DNA of 9,108 bases from Actinomycetota bacterium. Lineage in GTDB: Bacteria > Actinomycetota > Actinomycetes > Nanopelagicales > Nanopelagicaceae. Shown here piece after piece: positions 1-6,773 of the stretch; position 1 is the first letter of the stretch, and each line of letters begins with the position of its first letter. Where the stretch lies: assembly GCA_947381255.1 (NCBI GenBank), contig CANCUC010000024.1:1-9108 (forward strand), in the 5' to 3' direction. Below the pieces are notes generated by a model. That model saw only the letters and a program-made list of their open reading frames with translations. It ran no database searches and was not told the origin of the DNA. The translations under genes and the position numbers were made by a program.

Positions 1-956
1 TTCCCTTGAGTGAATGCCGCTGCGCGCATTGCGGGCAAGAAGGCTTTCCAGAACTCAGGATTTACATGTCGAGCGGTATCTATTCGGAAACCATCAATTC
101 CCGTATCCGTAATCCACTGAGTTAATACACCTATCCAACCCTTTACAACCTCTGGACTCTCAGTGAAGAGATCATCTAGGCCGAAGAAATCTCCATATTG
201 CATCGACTCTGCGGATTGCCCCACATCGCCTCGGTTGTGATAATTGCGCGGATCGTTCAGCCACGCCGGACTTTTAATCTCAGCTTGTGAGGGGGCAATT
301 ATCGGTGTCTTGGGAAAACTCGATGTTGCGCTCAATTGATCGATACCAGGAAATTTTGCACTACCCGCCAACTTAAGTGCATCAAAGGTTGTGCCTTTTA
401 CGGTTTTGTAGGGCTTATCGGCAAGTCCAACATACGAACCGCCTTGTACATAATGAATCACATCAGCGGTGTGGTTAACGACAATATCTAGAATGACCTT
501 CATATCTTGCGAATGTGCATCAGTAACAAGTTCTTTAAAATCATCCATCGTGCCCAAATGTGGATCAACTTGATCGAAGCCCACTCCCCAGTACCCGTGA
601 TATGCAGAGCTCTTTCCATCTGCAGCAACTGTTAATTGTCGGACAACGGGAGTCACCCAGATGGCTGTGAATCCCAGCGATTTAATATATGGAATTCTCT
701 TGATCAAACCACGAATATCTCCCCCGTGATAAAAACCGGGGTTCGAGGGTAGGAATCCTGTTGTGGTTTCATTTCCAGTTAACCCACCTGTGTCATTTGT
801 GGGGTCACCATTTTCAAAGCGATCGAGCATTACAAAGTAGATCATCTCCGGGCGCGAAGGAGTGAGAACATTTGTCGTTGCTGCCTTTGCTGGCATTGTT
901 GCAGCAATCAAGGATAGGAGGAGCGCAAGTACTGCAAATGGCGCTGTTCTCCTCAA
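1..956 (-). CDS. Secreted GH13 alpha-amylase, C-terminus beyond the window
   Basis: Glycoside hydrolase family 13 enzyme, predicted to cut alpha-1,4 bonds of starch or glycogen outside the cell. Only 318 residues are present; the frame is still open at base 1. A signal peptide is clear: Arg2-Arg3, a hydrophobic core at about 7-20, and a PAKA|A cleavage site near residue 25. The (beta/alpha)8 domain shows GH13 region I (DIVVNH, 157-162), region V (GLDDLF, 259-264) and region II (GFRIDTARH, 289-297, with D293 as the nucleophile). The region III glutamate and region IV His-Asp lie outside the window. I chose the TTG start at 956-954 because AAAGGG lies 6 nt upstream on the minus strand and it gives a complete signal peptide; an internal ATG at codon 21 would remove it. 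The gene begins 2 bp after malG, so it is probably the last visible gene of the mal operon. The exact product (alpha-amylase, pullulanase or cyclodextrin-forming enzyme) cannot be settled from this part. Confidence 0.9.
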   Translation of the reverse strand, partial: MRRTAPFAVLALLLSLIAATMPAKAATTNVLTPSRPEMIYFVMLDRFENGDPTNDTGGLTGNETTTGFLPSNPGFYHGGDIRGLIKRIPYIKSLGFTAIWVTPVVRQLTVAADGKSSAYHGYWGVGFDQVDPHLGTMDDFKELVTDAHSQDMKVILDIVVNHTADVIHYVQGGSYVGLADKPYKTVKGTTFDALKLAGSAKFPGIDQLSATSSFPKTPIIAPSQAEIKSPAWLNDPRNYHNRGDVGQSAESMQYGDFFGLDDLFTESPEVVKGWIGVLTQWITDTGIDGFRIDTARHVNPEFWKAFLPAMRAAAFTQG

Positions 957-958
957 GA

Positions 959-1810
959 TCAGCCCTTTACTGAACCGGCAGTTAATCCACTAATGATGTA
1001 GCGCTGCAATGAAAGGAAGATCGCAATCAGAGGAATCGAAGCGATGATCGAACCTGCGGCGAATGGACCCCAGTTGGATGCATATTGACCGCTGATGAAA
1101 CCTTGCAAACCAACGGCAATCGTTCTCGCATGCATATCGACCAAGAAGAGACGGGCCAAGATAAATTCATTGAAGGTTCCGATAAAGCTCAAGAGGCTAA
1201 CAACGGCAAGTACCGGAGCTGCGAGAGGTACGAAGATCAACCAATAGGTTTGAACGGCGCTGGCGCCATCTACCTTGGCAGCTTCATCTAGCTCCATCGG
1301 AATTGAATCGACGAAACCCTTAAGCAACCAGATATTCACGCCCATTGCGCCGCCCATGTAGACCAAGAGCAGACCAGGTTGAGTGCCGAGGCCGATACGA
1401 GGAGCAAATGAGTAGACGCGAGACATGATGACATAAACAGCAGAGAGGGAGAGAATCGCAGGGAACATCTGCACAAGTAGAAGCAGTTGAAGACCTTGTT
1501 TCTTTCCCTTAAAACGCAAGCGGCTAAAGGCGAAGGCAGATGCTGCACCGATTACCACCGAGAGGATTGCAACAACTCCGGCGATAACCAGAGAGTTCTT
1601 CATCCAGACGAGATAAGGAATCTTTGGACTTGTAAAAAGTTGAGAGAAATTGTGGAATGAAATGGTCTTTGGAATAAATGAAGTTACCTGCAAGCTACCG
1701 GTTGGGCTAAGCGCGGAGAGAATAACCAGATAGATTGGGAAGAGCACAAAGAAACAGACCACGATGGCAATTGCGTGGCGCCACAAATCTTCTTTCAACC
1801 ATCTCTTCAT
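959..1810 (-). CDS. malG: Maltose/maltodextrin ABC transporter permease MalG
   Basis: Inner permease subunit of a class I carbohydrate ABC importer; it pairs with MalF to form the membrane channel. The protein has 283 residues, close to the usual MalG length. It begins with a hydrophobic segment at about 11-33, followed by five more membrane segments (about 72-97, 105-130, 145-165, 195-220 and 250-272). The EAA loop that docks onto the ATPase is clear at 176-196 (EAAKVDGASAVQTYWLIFVP: EAA, a Gly six residues after the Glu, and a closing V-P). The ATG overlaps the malF stop as ATGA, and no good ribosome binding site is visible just upstream, so reinitiation from malF is likely. The family is certain. 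The maltodextrin substrate is supported by the MalF sequence and by the two amylolytic neighbours. Confidence 0.93.
   Translation of the reverse strand: MKRWLKEDLWRHAIAIVVCFFVLFPIYLVILSALSPTGSLQVTSFIPKTISFHNFSQLFTSPKIPYLVWMKNSLVIAGVVAILSVVIGAASAFAFSRLRFKGKKQGLQLLLLVQMFPAILSLSAVYVIMSRVYSFAPRIGLGTQPGLLLVYMGGAMGVNIWLLKGFVDSIPMELDEAAKVDGASAVQTYWLIFVPLAAPVLAVVSLLSFIGTFNEFILARLFLVDMHARTIAVGLQGFISGQYASNWGPFAAGSIIASIPLIAIFLSLQRYIISGLTAGSVKG
963..968 (-). promoter_or_regulatory. Ribosome binding site deciding the TTG start of the amylase
   Basis: AAAGGG on the minus strand, ending 6 nt before the TTG at 956. It lies inside the last codons of malG, so translation of the amylase is tied to the upstream message. 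This site is the main reason to prefer a TTG start over the internal ATG. Confidence 0.55.
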
Positions 1811-3348
1811 GCGAATGAGTCCAATACCTTAGAGCGACGAATTCCATAGAGCGAAATCGAAGCGATGATAAAGAAAATAACCACTGAGATTGCGCTAGCA
1901 AGCCCAAGATTTTGCGTTCCCGCGCCGAAAGCAATCTTGTAGGTATAGCTAATCAAGATATCCGTTGATCCCGCCACATCACCACCTAAGGTGTTGGACG
2001 GCCCACCACCAGTAAGCAGATAAATAATGTTGAAGTTATTGAAGTTGAACGCGAAGGAGGCGACTAGAAGCGGTGACACCACTTGCAAGAGAAGCGGCAG
2101 GGTTATCTTGCGGAAAATCTGTCCACTGCTTGCGCCATCAATCGCGGCGGCTTCAGATAACTCCGCCGGAATCGCTTGAAGGGCGCCGCTACAGATTAAG
2201 TAGAAGTAAGGGAAACCGAGCCAGAGATTTACGATGATTACTGCGAGCCGCGCGTAGAGCGGACTCTGGAACCAGTGCACATGAGTTCCAAAGAGGTGGT
2301 TGATGGCACCGAACTCGGTGTCAAACATTCCACCCCAGATCAAAATACTCATGATGCTCGGCATCGCATACGGCAAGATAATGATCGATCGGTAAATCCT
2401 GCGGCCAAAGAGTTTCCGATTCATGACAAGCGCAATCAGCAGACCCAGGGCAAATTGAGTGAGCACCGTTAGGGTCGCAAAGACCACGGTCCAGATAAAG
2501 ACGCGGATCAGAGGCTTGCGAATTTGTGGGTCGGTGAAAAGCTTTGTGTAGTTTGCAAACCAGATAGGTGCGCGCCAACCTGGTTGAAGAATCTCCGCCT
2601 TATTTGCAACGTTGGCGAAATCTCCAGTGCCGTTATCTTTATAGCTCGTGCCAGTTAAAACATTTCTAAAGGTGTCGGTTGCCTGGTCGTAGACCAAGGT
2701 TTGACGCTTGAGCGAACCTAGCGTTCCGCCCTCAATTGTGAGGAAGTAATCTGAGGAGTAAGCGAATCTCGCCTTTCCTAGCTGCGCGTCAAGCGCTGAT
2801 TGCTCACTTGGTGTAAGAGCATGAAAACCAGGAGCGGTTGCGACATCGCCATTTTCATCGATCTTTAAAGTGGCTGGATCGAGGTCAATCTTCTTGGTGA
2901 GTGTGGAGATGAAGTACTTCTTATTTGTTGGATCAGATGCCAAGATCTCTAAATTCTTCGAGGCATCCTCGCCAATCACGATATCAAAGGTCGTCTGGTT
3001 GTCGTCCGGGCGAACTCCCGTAGAGAGAATCTGGGTTATCGCCTCAGGCTTAGAGATGTAATTACCGGTCTCGTAGTGGAAGGCGGACATCGCCACCGTG
3101 TAGAGAATTGGGCCAACGACGAAGGCAATCAGAAAGAACATTCCAGGTAGGAAGAACTTCATGGGGATAGAAAAATTAGTTAGGTAGGTGATTGCCATCG
3201 CAAAGAGGGCGAAGCCGAGAAAAATCGAGATTGCATATTCGCGCTTGGCGAATGAACTCATGATGAGCATTAAGAGGAGAGAGGCAACAAAGGTAACGAC
3301 GATGTACTTCAAGGTCACCGTAACCTTGCGCTTAAATAACGTCTCCAC
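1807..3348 (-). CDS. malF: Maltose/maltodextrin ABC transporter permease MalF, long form
   Basis: Permease subunit of the maltodextrin importer. At 513 residues it is about as long as Escherichia coli MalF and much longer than the roughly 300-residue sugar permeases common in Gram-positive bacteria. I see three N-terminal membrane segments (about 13-31, 40-57 and 67-88), then an extracytoplasmic insert of about 190 residues (89-280), then five more segments (about 281-308, 320-340, 365-388, 420-445 and 480-502). The C-terminal part carries typical MalF stretches: FIWTVVF (284-290), ILPYAMPS (324-331), the EAA loop EAAAIDGASSGQIFRKITLP (399-418) and SFAFNFNNFN (431-440), which in E. coli contributes to the sugar site. 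The insert matches the position of the P2 loop that contacts MalE. The start is GTG at 3348-3346; an in-frame TAA lies 8 codons upstream and the ribosome site is weak (GGAT). A later GTG at codon 11, preceded by AAGG, is an alternative start. Confidence 0.93.
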   Translation of the reverse strand: METLFKRKVTVTLKYIVVTFVASLLLMLIMSSFAKREYAISIFLGFALFAMAITYLTNFSIPMKFFLPGMFFLIAFVVGPILYTVAMSAFHYETGNYISKPEAITQILSTGVRPDDNQTTFDIVIGEDASKNLEILASDPTNKKYFISTLTKKIDLDPATLKIDENGDVATAPGFHALTPSEQSALDAQLGKARFAYSSDYFLTIEGGTLGSLKRQTLVYDQATDTFRNVLTGTSYKDNGTGDFANVANKAEILQPGWRAPIWFANYTKLFTDPQIRKPLIRVFIWTVVFATLTVLTQFALGLLIALVMNRKLFGRRIYRSIIILPYAMPSIMSILIWGGMFDTEFGAINHLFGTHVHWFQSPLYARLAVIIVNLWLGFPYFYLICSGALQAIPAELSEAAAIDGASSGQIFRKITLPLLLQVVSPLLVASFAFNFNNFNIIYLLTGGGPSNTLGGDVAGSTDILISYTYKIAFGAGTQNLGLASAISVVIFFIIASISLYGIRRSKVLDSFA

Positions 3349-3391
3349 TGTAGCTATCCATTCATTCGGTTAAGCACATTTGAACAATAAG

Positions 3392-3429
3392 CGAAACTGG
3401 AGGGTAAATTTCTCTACCCACCAGTTTCG
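3392..3429 (-). repeat. Long intergenic hairpin between malE and malF
   Basis: Read on the minus (transcribed) strand, the arms are CGAAACTGG and CCAGTTTCG (9 bp, perfect), then one T-T mismatch, then GGGTAGA and TTTACCC (7 bp with one G-U pair), closing on a GAAA loop. It begins 26 nt after the malE stop and ends 43 nt before malF. The bases that follow (CTTATTGTTC) are only partly T-rich. A leaky terminator or an mRNA-protecting stem is therefore likelier than a full terminator, because malF has no other obvious promoter. Either function would let malE be made in excess over malFG. Confidence 0.8.
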
Positions 3430-3455
3430 ATTCACACTATCTTTATTTTAATTGC

Positions 3456-4721
3456 TTAGAGCTGTGGAACTCCTGCAGCGATGTTAGCTTGGAAGAAGGT
3501 ATCCATCTTCGCTGCTGAAGCGACTGGATCCTTTCCATTTACCAATACATCTGTCCAGAATGCAGGAAGAAGATCCCAGAAACTCTTTCCACCAGGTGCG
3601 CCATTAAGGATTGCACCGATCTGAGGGATACCAGCGATTGATCCAGCCTTACCGAAGCCCTTTTGAGCTGCAGTAATTGAACCATCCTTTTGAGCCTTCT
3701 TATTTGCAGGTGGACGCAATTCGATGTTCTGGTATGCGACTGCGCCGGCTGTTGAACCAAAGAAGTTGTTCAAGAGGCTCTTAGCGCCTTGATCAACACC
3801 GTGTGCAGCAGCGAAGGTTGTGAGCATTGCGCCTGAAACAGATGCGAATGCTGAACCATTGGAGCCATGCTTAACGCCAGGAACTGGCATGAGGTTCATA
3901 TCGAAACCAGCCTTGACGTAATCCTGCCATTCCCAGTTACCAATGATTGCGAATGGAACAGTGCCTGCGAGGAATGCGGTCTTGCAACCGGTATCTGTTG
4001 CAGGGAAGAAGCCATTGCTCTTTCCATTCTTATCCAAGAAGAGAGCCTTGATGTTTGCTCCAACAACATCTGAAGGAACTGGATCAGCTGATGCTGCTAC
4101 AGATCCATTTGCAGACATTACATATGGTGCTCCGCCAAGTGCGCCGAGTACTGAAGCTGCGCCCCATGACATTCCGCCGCCTGCAACGCAAAGACCAGCG
4201 GTCAACTTATCTGCAGCCTTGTTGGCGAGATAGAACTTAACCATTCCACCCAATGTTGTTGGCTTGGTGGTCAACTTGCTGTTGTAAATCATGGCAACGT
4301 TGTTGACATCTAGAGGTACGCCATAAAGAACGCCCTTGTAAGAGAGGTCAAAGAAGTTGTTTGAAGTGAAGTTAGCGCGAACAGCTGAAGACAAAGTAAC
4401 TGGTGCCAACTTGCCTTGCTTAGCTCCGGTTGCTACCCAGTCATTTGCACCGACCACGATATCTGGACCAGTGAGCGCTGTTGCGTTATCGAATGCTGCC
4501 TTCAAAGCATCAAAGCTTGAGAAAGGAACAATCTTGATGGTGTAACCAGGAACCCAGTCACCCTTTGCTGCAATAACTTTCTGCAAGTTTGGTCCGCGAG
4601 TTTCATCGGCCCAAACAATGATTGTGTTGGAAGCTGCGTGCACTGGAGCAGTGACGATGCCTGAGATCAGACCCGTCGCAACAACAGCTGCCGCTACCTT
4701 TCCAAATCGGTTGCGAATCAT
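3456..4721 (-). CDS. malE: Maltodextrin-binding extracellular protein, MalE-like
   Basis: Extracellular solute-binding protein (family 1 type) that delivers oligosaccharides to MalF-MalG. The protein has 421 residues. A signal peptide is plain: a basic N-terminus (R3, R5, K8), a hydrophobic stretch at 9-24 and a cleavage site VHA|AS near residue 29. No cysteine follows, so this is not a lipoprotein signal. The mature protein starts with a beta strand (TIIVWADE, 33-40) typical of MalE-like proteins; GPDIVVGANDW (85-95) and YGVPLDVNNVAMIYN (133-147) match the usual conserved blocks. The only two cysteines, C178 and C246, could form a disulfide. Several tryptophans (W38, W95, W263, W265, W382, W389) are candidates for stacking against sugars. 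The ATG has AAGGAG 4 nt upstream. Its place before malFG and beside two amylolytic genes supports a maltodextrin ligand; the ligand itself is inferred. Confidence 0.9.
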   Translation of the reverse strand: MIRNRFGKVAAAVVATGLISGIVTAPVHAASNTIIVWADETRGPNLQKVIAAKGDWVPGYTIKIVPFSSFDALKAAFDNATALTGPDIVVGANDWVATGAKQGKLAPVTLSSAVRANFTSNNFFDLSYKGVLYGVPLDVNNVAMIYNSKLTTKPTTLGGMVKFYLANKAADKLTAGLCVAGGGMSWGAASVLGALGGAPYVMSANGSVAASADPVPSDVVGANIKALFLDKNGKSNGFFPATDTGCKTAFLAGTVPFAIIGNWEWQDYVKAGFDMNLMPVPGVKHGSNGSAFASVSGAMLTTFAAAHGVDQGAKSLLNNFFGSTAGAVAYQNIELRPPANKKAQKDGSITAAQKGFGKAGSIAGIPQIGAILNGAPGGKSFWDLLPAFWTDVLVNGKDPVASAAKMDTFFQANIAAGVPQL

Positions 4722-4725
4722 GTGA

Positions 4726-4731
4726 CTCCTT
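4726..4731 (-). promoter_or_regulatory. Ribosome binding site of malE
   Basis: AAGGAG on the minus strand, 4 nt before the malE ATG. It is the strongest ribosome site among the transporter genes; malF has a weak one and malG has none, which fits higher output of the binding protein. Confidence 0.7.
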
Positions 4732-4744
4732 ATTTAATGTATAG

Positions 4745-4760
4745 CTCATCAAGAGATGAG
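4745..4760. repeat. Short inverted repeat in the malE leader
   Basis: CTCATC and GATGAG form a perfect 6-bp inverted repeat around a 4-base loop (AAGA on the plus strand), 23 bp before the malE start codon. In the malE mRNA it would be a small hairpin just upstream of the ribosome site. It is short enough to occur by chance, so a role is speculative. Confidence 0.35.
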
Positions 4761-4772
4761 GCTTGTGGGTGA

Positions 4773-4801
4773 ATTTCAGTACCTTCAAGAGTTCAAGTCA
4801 A
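4773..4801 (-). promoter_or_regulatory. malE: Candidate malE promoter
   Basis: On the minus strand TTGACT (4801-4796, five of six bases of the -35 consensus) is followed after 17 bp by TGAAAT (4778-4773, four of six of the -10 consensus). It would place the transcript start about 45 bp before malE and lies some 40 bp downstream of the large palindrome. This is a pattern match only. A second possibility is the AT-rich stretch around 4869-4895, directly upstream of the palindrome. Confidence 0.35.
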
Positions 4802-4817
4802 GGACTGAATGGCCAAA

Positions 4818-4840
4818 TAACCCTTTGTGGCTAGGGGTTA
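4818..4840. repeat. Inverted repeat next to the putative operator
   Basis: TAACCC (4818-4823) and GGGTTA (4835-4840) form a perfect 6-bp inverted repeat with an 11-base spacer, one base from the larger palindrome. On the minus strand it is followed by TTTGG rather than a T-run, so it is a poor terminator. It might be a weak hairpin or a second protein site. Confidence 0.3.
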
Positions 4841-4841
4841 G

Positions 4842-4867
4842 CACTATTTTGCGCTCACAAAATAGTG
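4842..4867. promoter_or_regulatory. Perfect 26-bp palindrome, putative operator of the mal operon
   Basis: CACTATTTTG and CAAAATAGTG are exact reverse complements separated by six bases (CGCTCA on the plus strand). Read on the minus strand, the middle contains TTGTGAGCGC, which resembles a lac-operator half-site. The palindrome lies 121 bp upstream of malE and 69 bp after the upstream GH13 stop. No T-run follows on the minus strand, so it is not a usual terminator. Position, symmetry and core suggest a binding site for a LacI-family sugar regulator (MalR type) that controls malEFG and the amylase. The regulator gene is not in the window. Confidence 0.6.
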
Positions 4868-4935
4868 GCGATAAATATTGATACCTAATTGTTATATTTA
4901 AATGGCCCATTGCTCACTGGACTAACTCTTTAAAT

Positions 4936-6759
4936 TTATTTACTGAATTCTCTCAGTTTCAAGATCATCACTTCAGCCGCTGAAGTTTCACCAGAGATAG
5001 CGTTACCAGCGACCAGCGGCCCAAAGAGAACTTCATCTATCTCGTATCCGATGGCTGCAAGATCAATATCTATCTCCGTTTTACCCCGGGCAACAACTAC
5101 TAGAAGAGTTTCTACATCGCTCTCGCGAAGGTAGGACACATACTCATCTTCAACGTTTAACCAACGTAATCCGCCGTAGGCCAGTGCGTGACTCTCTTTA
5201 CGAATTGATATTAACTTTTGCACTACCTCATGGAATTCCAGATCCCAATTAGAGCGATCCTCCCAATTAATAGTGCGACGAGAGTCCTCCCCCCACGCGC
5301 CTTTAAGACCAATCTCATCTCCAGCGAATATTGAGGGAACTCCTGGGTAGGTAAGTAGTAATGCCATACCCGCGAAGTGCCTACTTGCATTTCCGCCAAC
5401 GACATTTCTAAATCGAGCTGTATCGTGAGAGTTAAGCAACAACATGCTAGCGACGAGAGCTCGCCACGGCACTCCCCCATTAAACATCTGCATCGCTGCG
5501 ACCATCTCGCGTCCCGTAAATTGCGGAACATCGGTTGGTAGCCCGAAGAATCCACCCTCAACTTCAGGATTCTCCTGTAACCATCCCCACACTGGTCGCA
5601 TGAATCCGTTGTAATTCATGGTTCCGTGCCAGCCAAAGCCATCTAGATCTGCTGGGAAATGGTCTGCATTCTCCGCAACTAACCAGGCATCGGGATTCTC
5701 TTGATCCATAACTTCGCGGATTCCGCGCATTACTTCCCGATTTAAATCTTGATCCTTGTATCGCCCCGTCATGTTTCCAACGTCAATGCGCCAACCGGCC
5801 ATGTTGTAAGGGGCGCGCAACCATTGGCGTACGACAGAATTCTTAGAGGACCACATTAATTTACGAAGTTTGCGGGAGTTGTAATTTAATTTTGGCAGTG
5901 AAGCTAATCCCCACCATCCCTCGTAACCATGAGGGATTGATTTATCCCAGTAGAAGAATCCGCGCTCTTCGCTCTTACGATCCTTGAGTGCTTTTTTGAT
6001 CCAAGGATTAGCTGCGCCACAGTGATTGGTCGTCAGGTCGCCCATAATGCGAATACCTTTTTCGCGAGCGGCCTCACTCAATGCAATTAAAGCATCGTCA
6101 CCACCCAAGAGCGGATCTACTTTATAGAAGCTACTTGCATCGTAACGATGCGTCGAACTCGCAGGGAAAAAGGGAGTGAAATAGATTCCAGATATTCCAA
6201 GATCCTCGATGTACTCCAGGTGTTCGAGTACTCCTTCAAGATCTCCACCGAAGTATTCGATTCCGGTGGTCTTATCTTTTCCTTTAGGTAGCGCATTCCA
6301 CTCTCTTGGTACAAAGTGCTTGGGAACTTTGCGCACCTTGCCCGATGAGGCAAAGCGATCAGGGAAGATTTGATAGAAGACAGATTTATTTATCCACTGC
6401 GGATACTTTGGTTTTGCAAAGATTTGAAAGTCATTGGTGCTAGTTACATCGAATGGGAAAATTCCTGCCGCGTTGAGCCAGTGGTATCCGCTTCCACCCA
6501 CAAAGAGAAATCGATATTGCGCGACTAAGTTAATGACGGGGGCTTTAACGCTCCACCACTTCTCCCAAGGAGAGGTAGAGATCAGACTCATCTCGAAGGT
6601 GCGCGGTTCGCTATCGTGGTAGATGCGAATGAAGGCTTTTTCAATGGGGAAATCAACAGGTGTGCGAACTTTAAACTCGACGAGCTCACCCAATTCGGGA
6701 GAGCTCGTGCTGAGGTACAAATCGCTGCCATCGTGATGAGGATGTTTGGTGTCCACCAT
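4936..6759 (-). CDS. Cytoplasmic GH13 maltodextrin hydrolase (cyclomaltodextrinase/neopullulanase type)
   Basis: Intracellular enzyme predicted to cleave imported maltodextrins, and possibly cyclodextrins or pullulan, into maltose and glucose. The protein has 607 residues, normal for this subgroup, and no signal peptide. Residues 1-110 look like a beta-rich N-terminal domain of CBM34 type. The catalytic barrel follows: region I DLTTNH (241-246), region V LPKLN (288-292; neopullulanases usually have MPKLN), region II GWRIDVGN (322-329, nucleophile D326), region III VAEN (361-364, acid/base E363) and region IV NSHD (443-446, H445 and D446). GVPSIFAGDEIG (473-484) is also typical, and a beta domain closes the protein at about 530-607. 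All catalytic residues are present. The ATG has AAGGGG only 2 nt upstream; the GTG one codon later (6756) has better spacing and may be the true start. It lies 14 bp after the citrate synthase gene and is probably co-transcribed with it. Confidence 0.92.
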   Translation of the reverse strand: MVDTKHPHHDGSDLYLSTSSPELGELVEFKVRTPVDFPIEKAFIRIYHDSEPRTFEMSLISTSPWEKWWSVKAPVINLVAQYRFLFVGGSGYHWLNAAGIFPFDVTSTNDFQIFAKPKYPQWINKSVFYQIFPDRFASSGKVRKVPKHFVPREWNALPKGKDKTTGIEYFGGDLEGVLEHLEYIEDLGISGIYFTPFFPASSTHRYDASSFYKVDPLLGGDDALIALSEAAREKGIRIMGDLTTNHCGAANPWIKKALKDRKSEERGFFYWDKSIPHGYEGWWGLASLPKLNYNSRKLRKLMWSSKNSVVRQWLRAPYNMAGWRIDVGNMTGRYKDQDLNREVMRGIREVMDQENPDAWLVAENADHFPADLDGFGWHGTMNYNGFMRPVWGWLQENPEVEGGFFGLPTDVPQFTGREMVAAMQMFNGGVPWRALVASMLLLNSHDTARFRNVVGGNASRHFAGMALLLTYPGVPSIFAGDEIGLKGAWGEDSRRTINWEDRSNWDLEFHEVVQKLISIRKESHALAYGGLRWLNVEDEYVSYLRESDVETLLVVVARGKTEIDIDLAAIGYEIDEVLFGPLVAGNAISGETSAAEVMILKLREFSK

Positions 6760-6773
6760 CGCCCCTTAGTTAA

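Noticed and set aside
4738..4743. TATACA on the minus strand as a -10 box for malE
   Set aside because: It lies too close to the ribosome site and has no -35 partner at the right distance (ACAAGC there).
4818..4867. The two inverted repeats as a terminator after the GH13 hydrolase
   Set aside because: Neither is followed by a T-run on the minus strand, and the larger stem is rich in A and T; an operator role fits better.
5223..5561. Minus-strand frame of 112 codons within the GH13 gene
   Set aside because: It is a shifted reading of the hydrolase coding sequence. The in-frame enzyme keeps all catalytic motifs across this stretch, so there is no frameshift.
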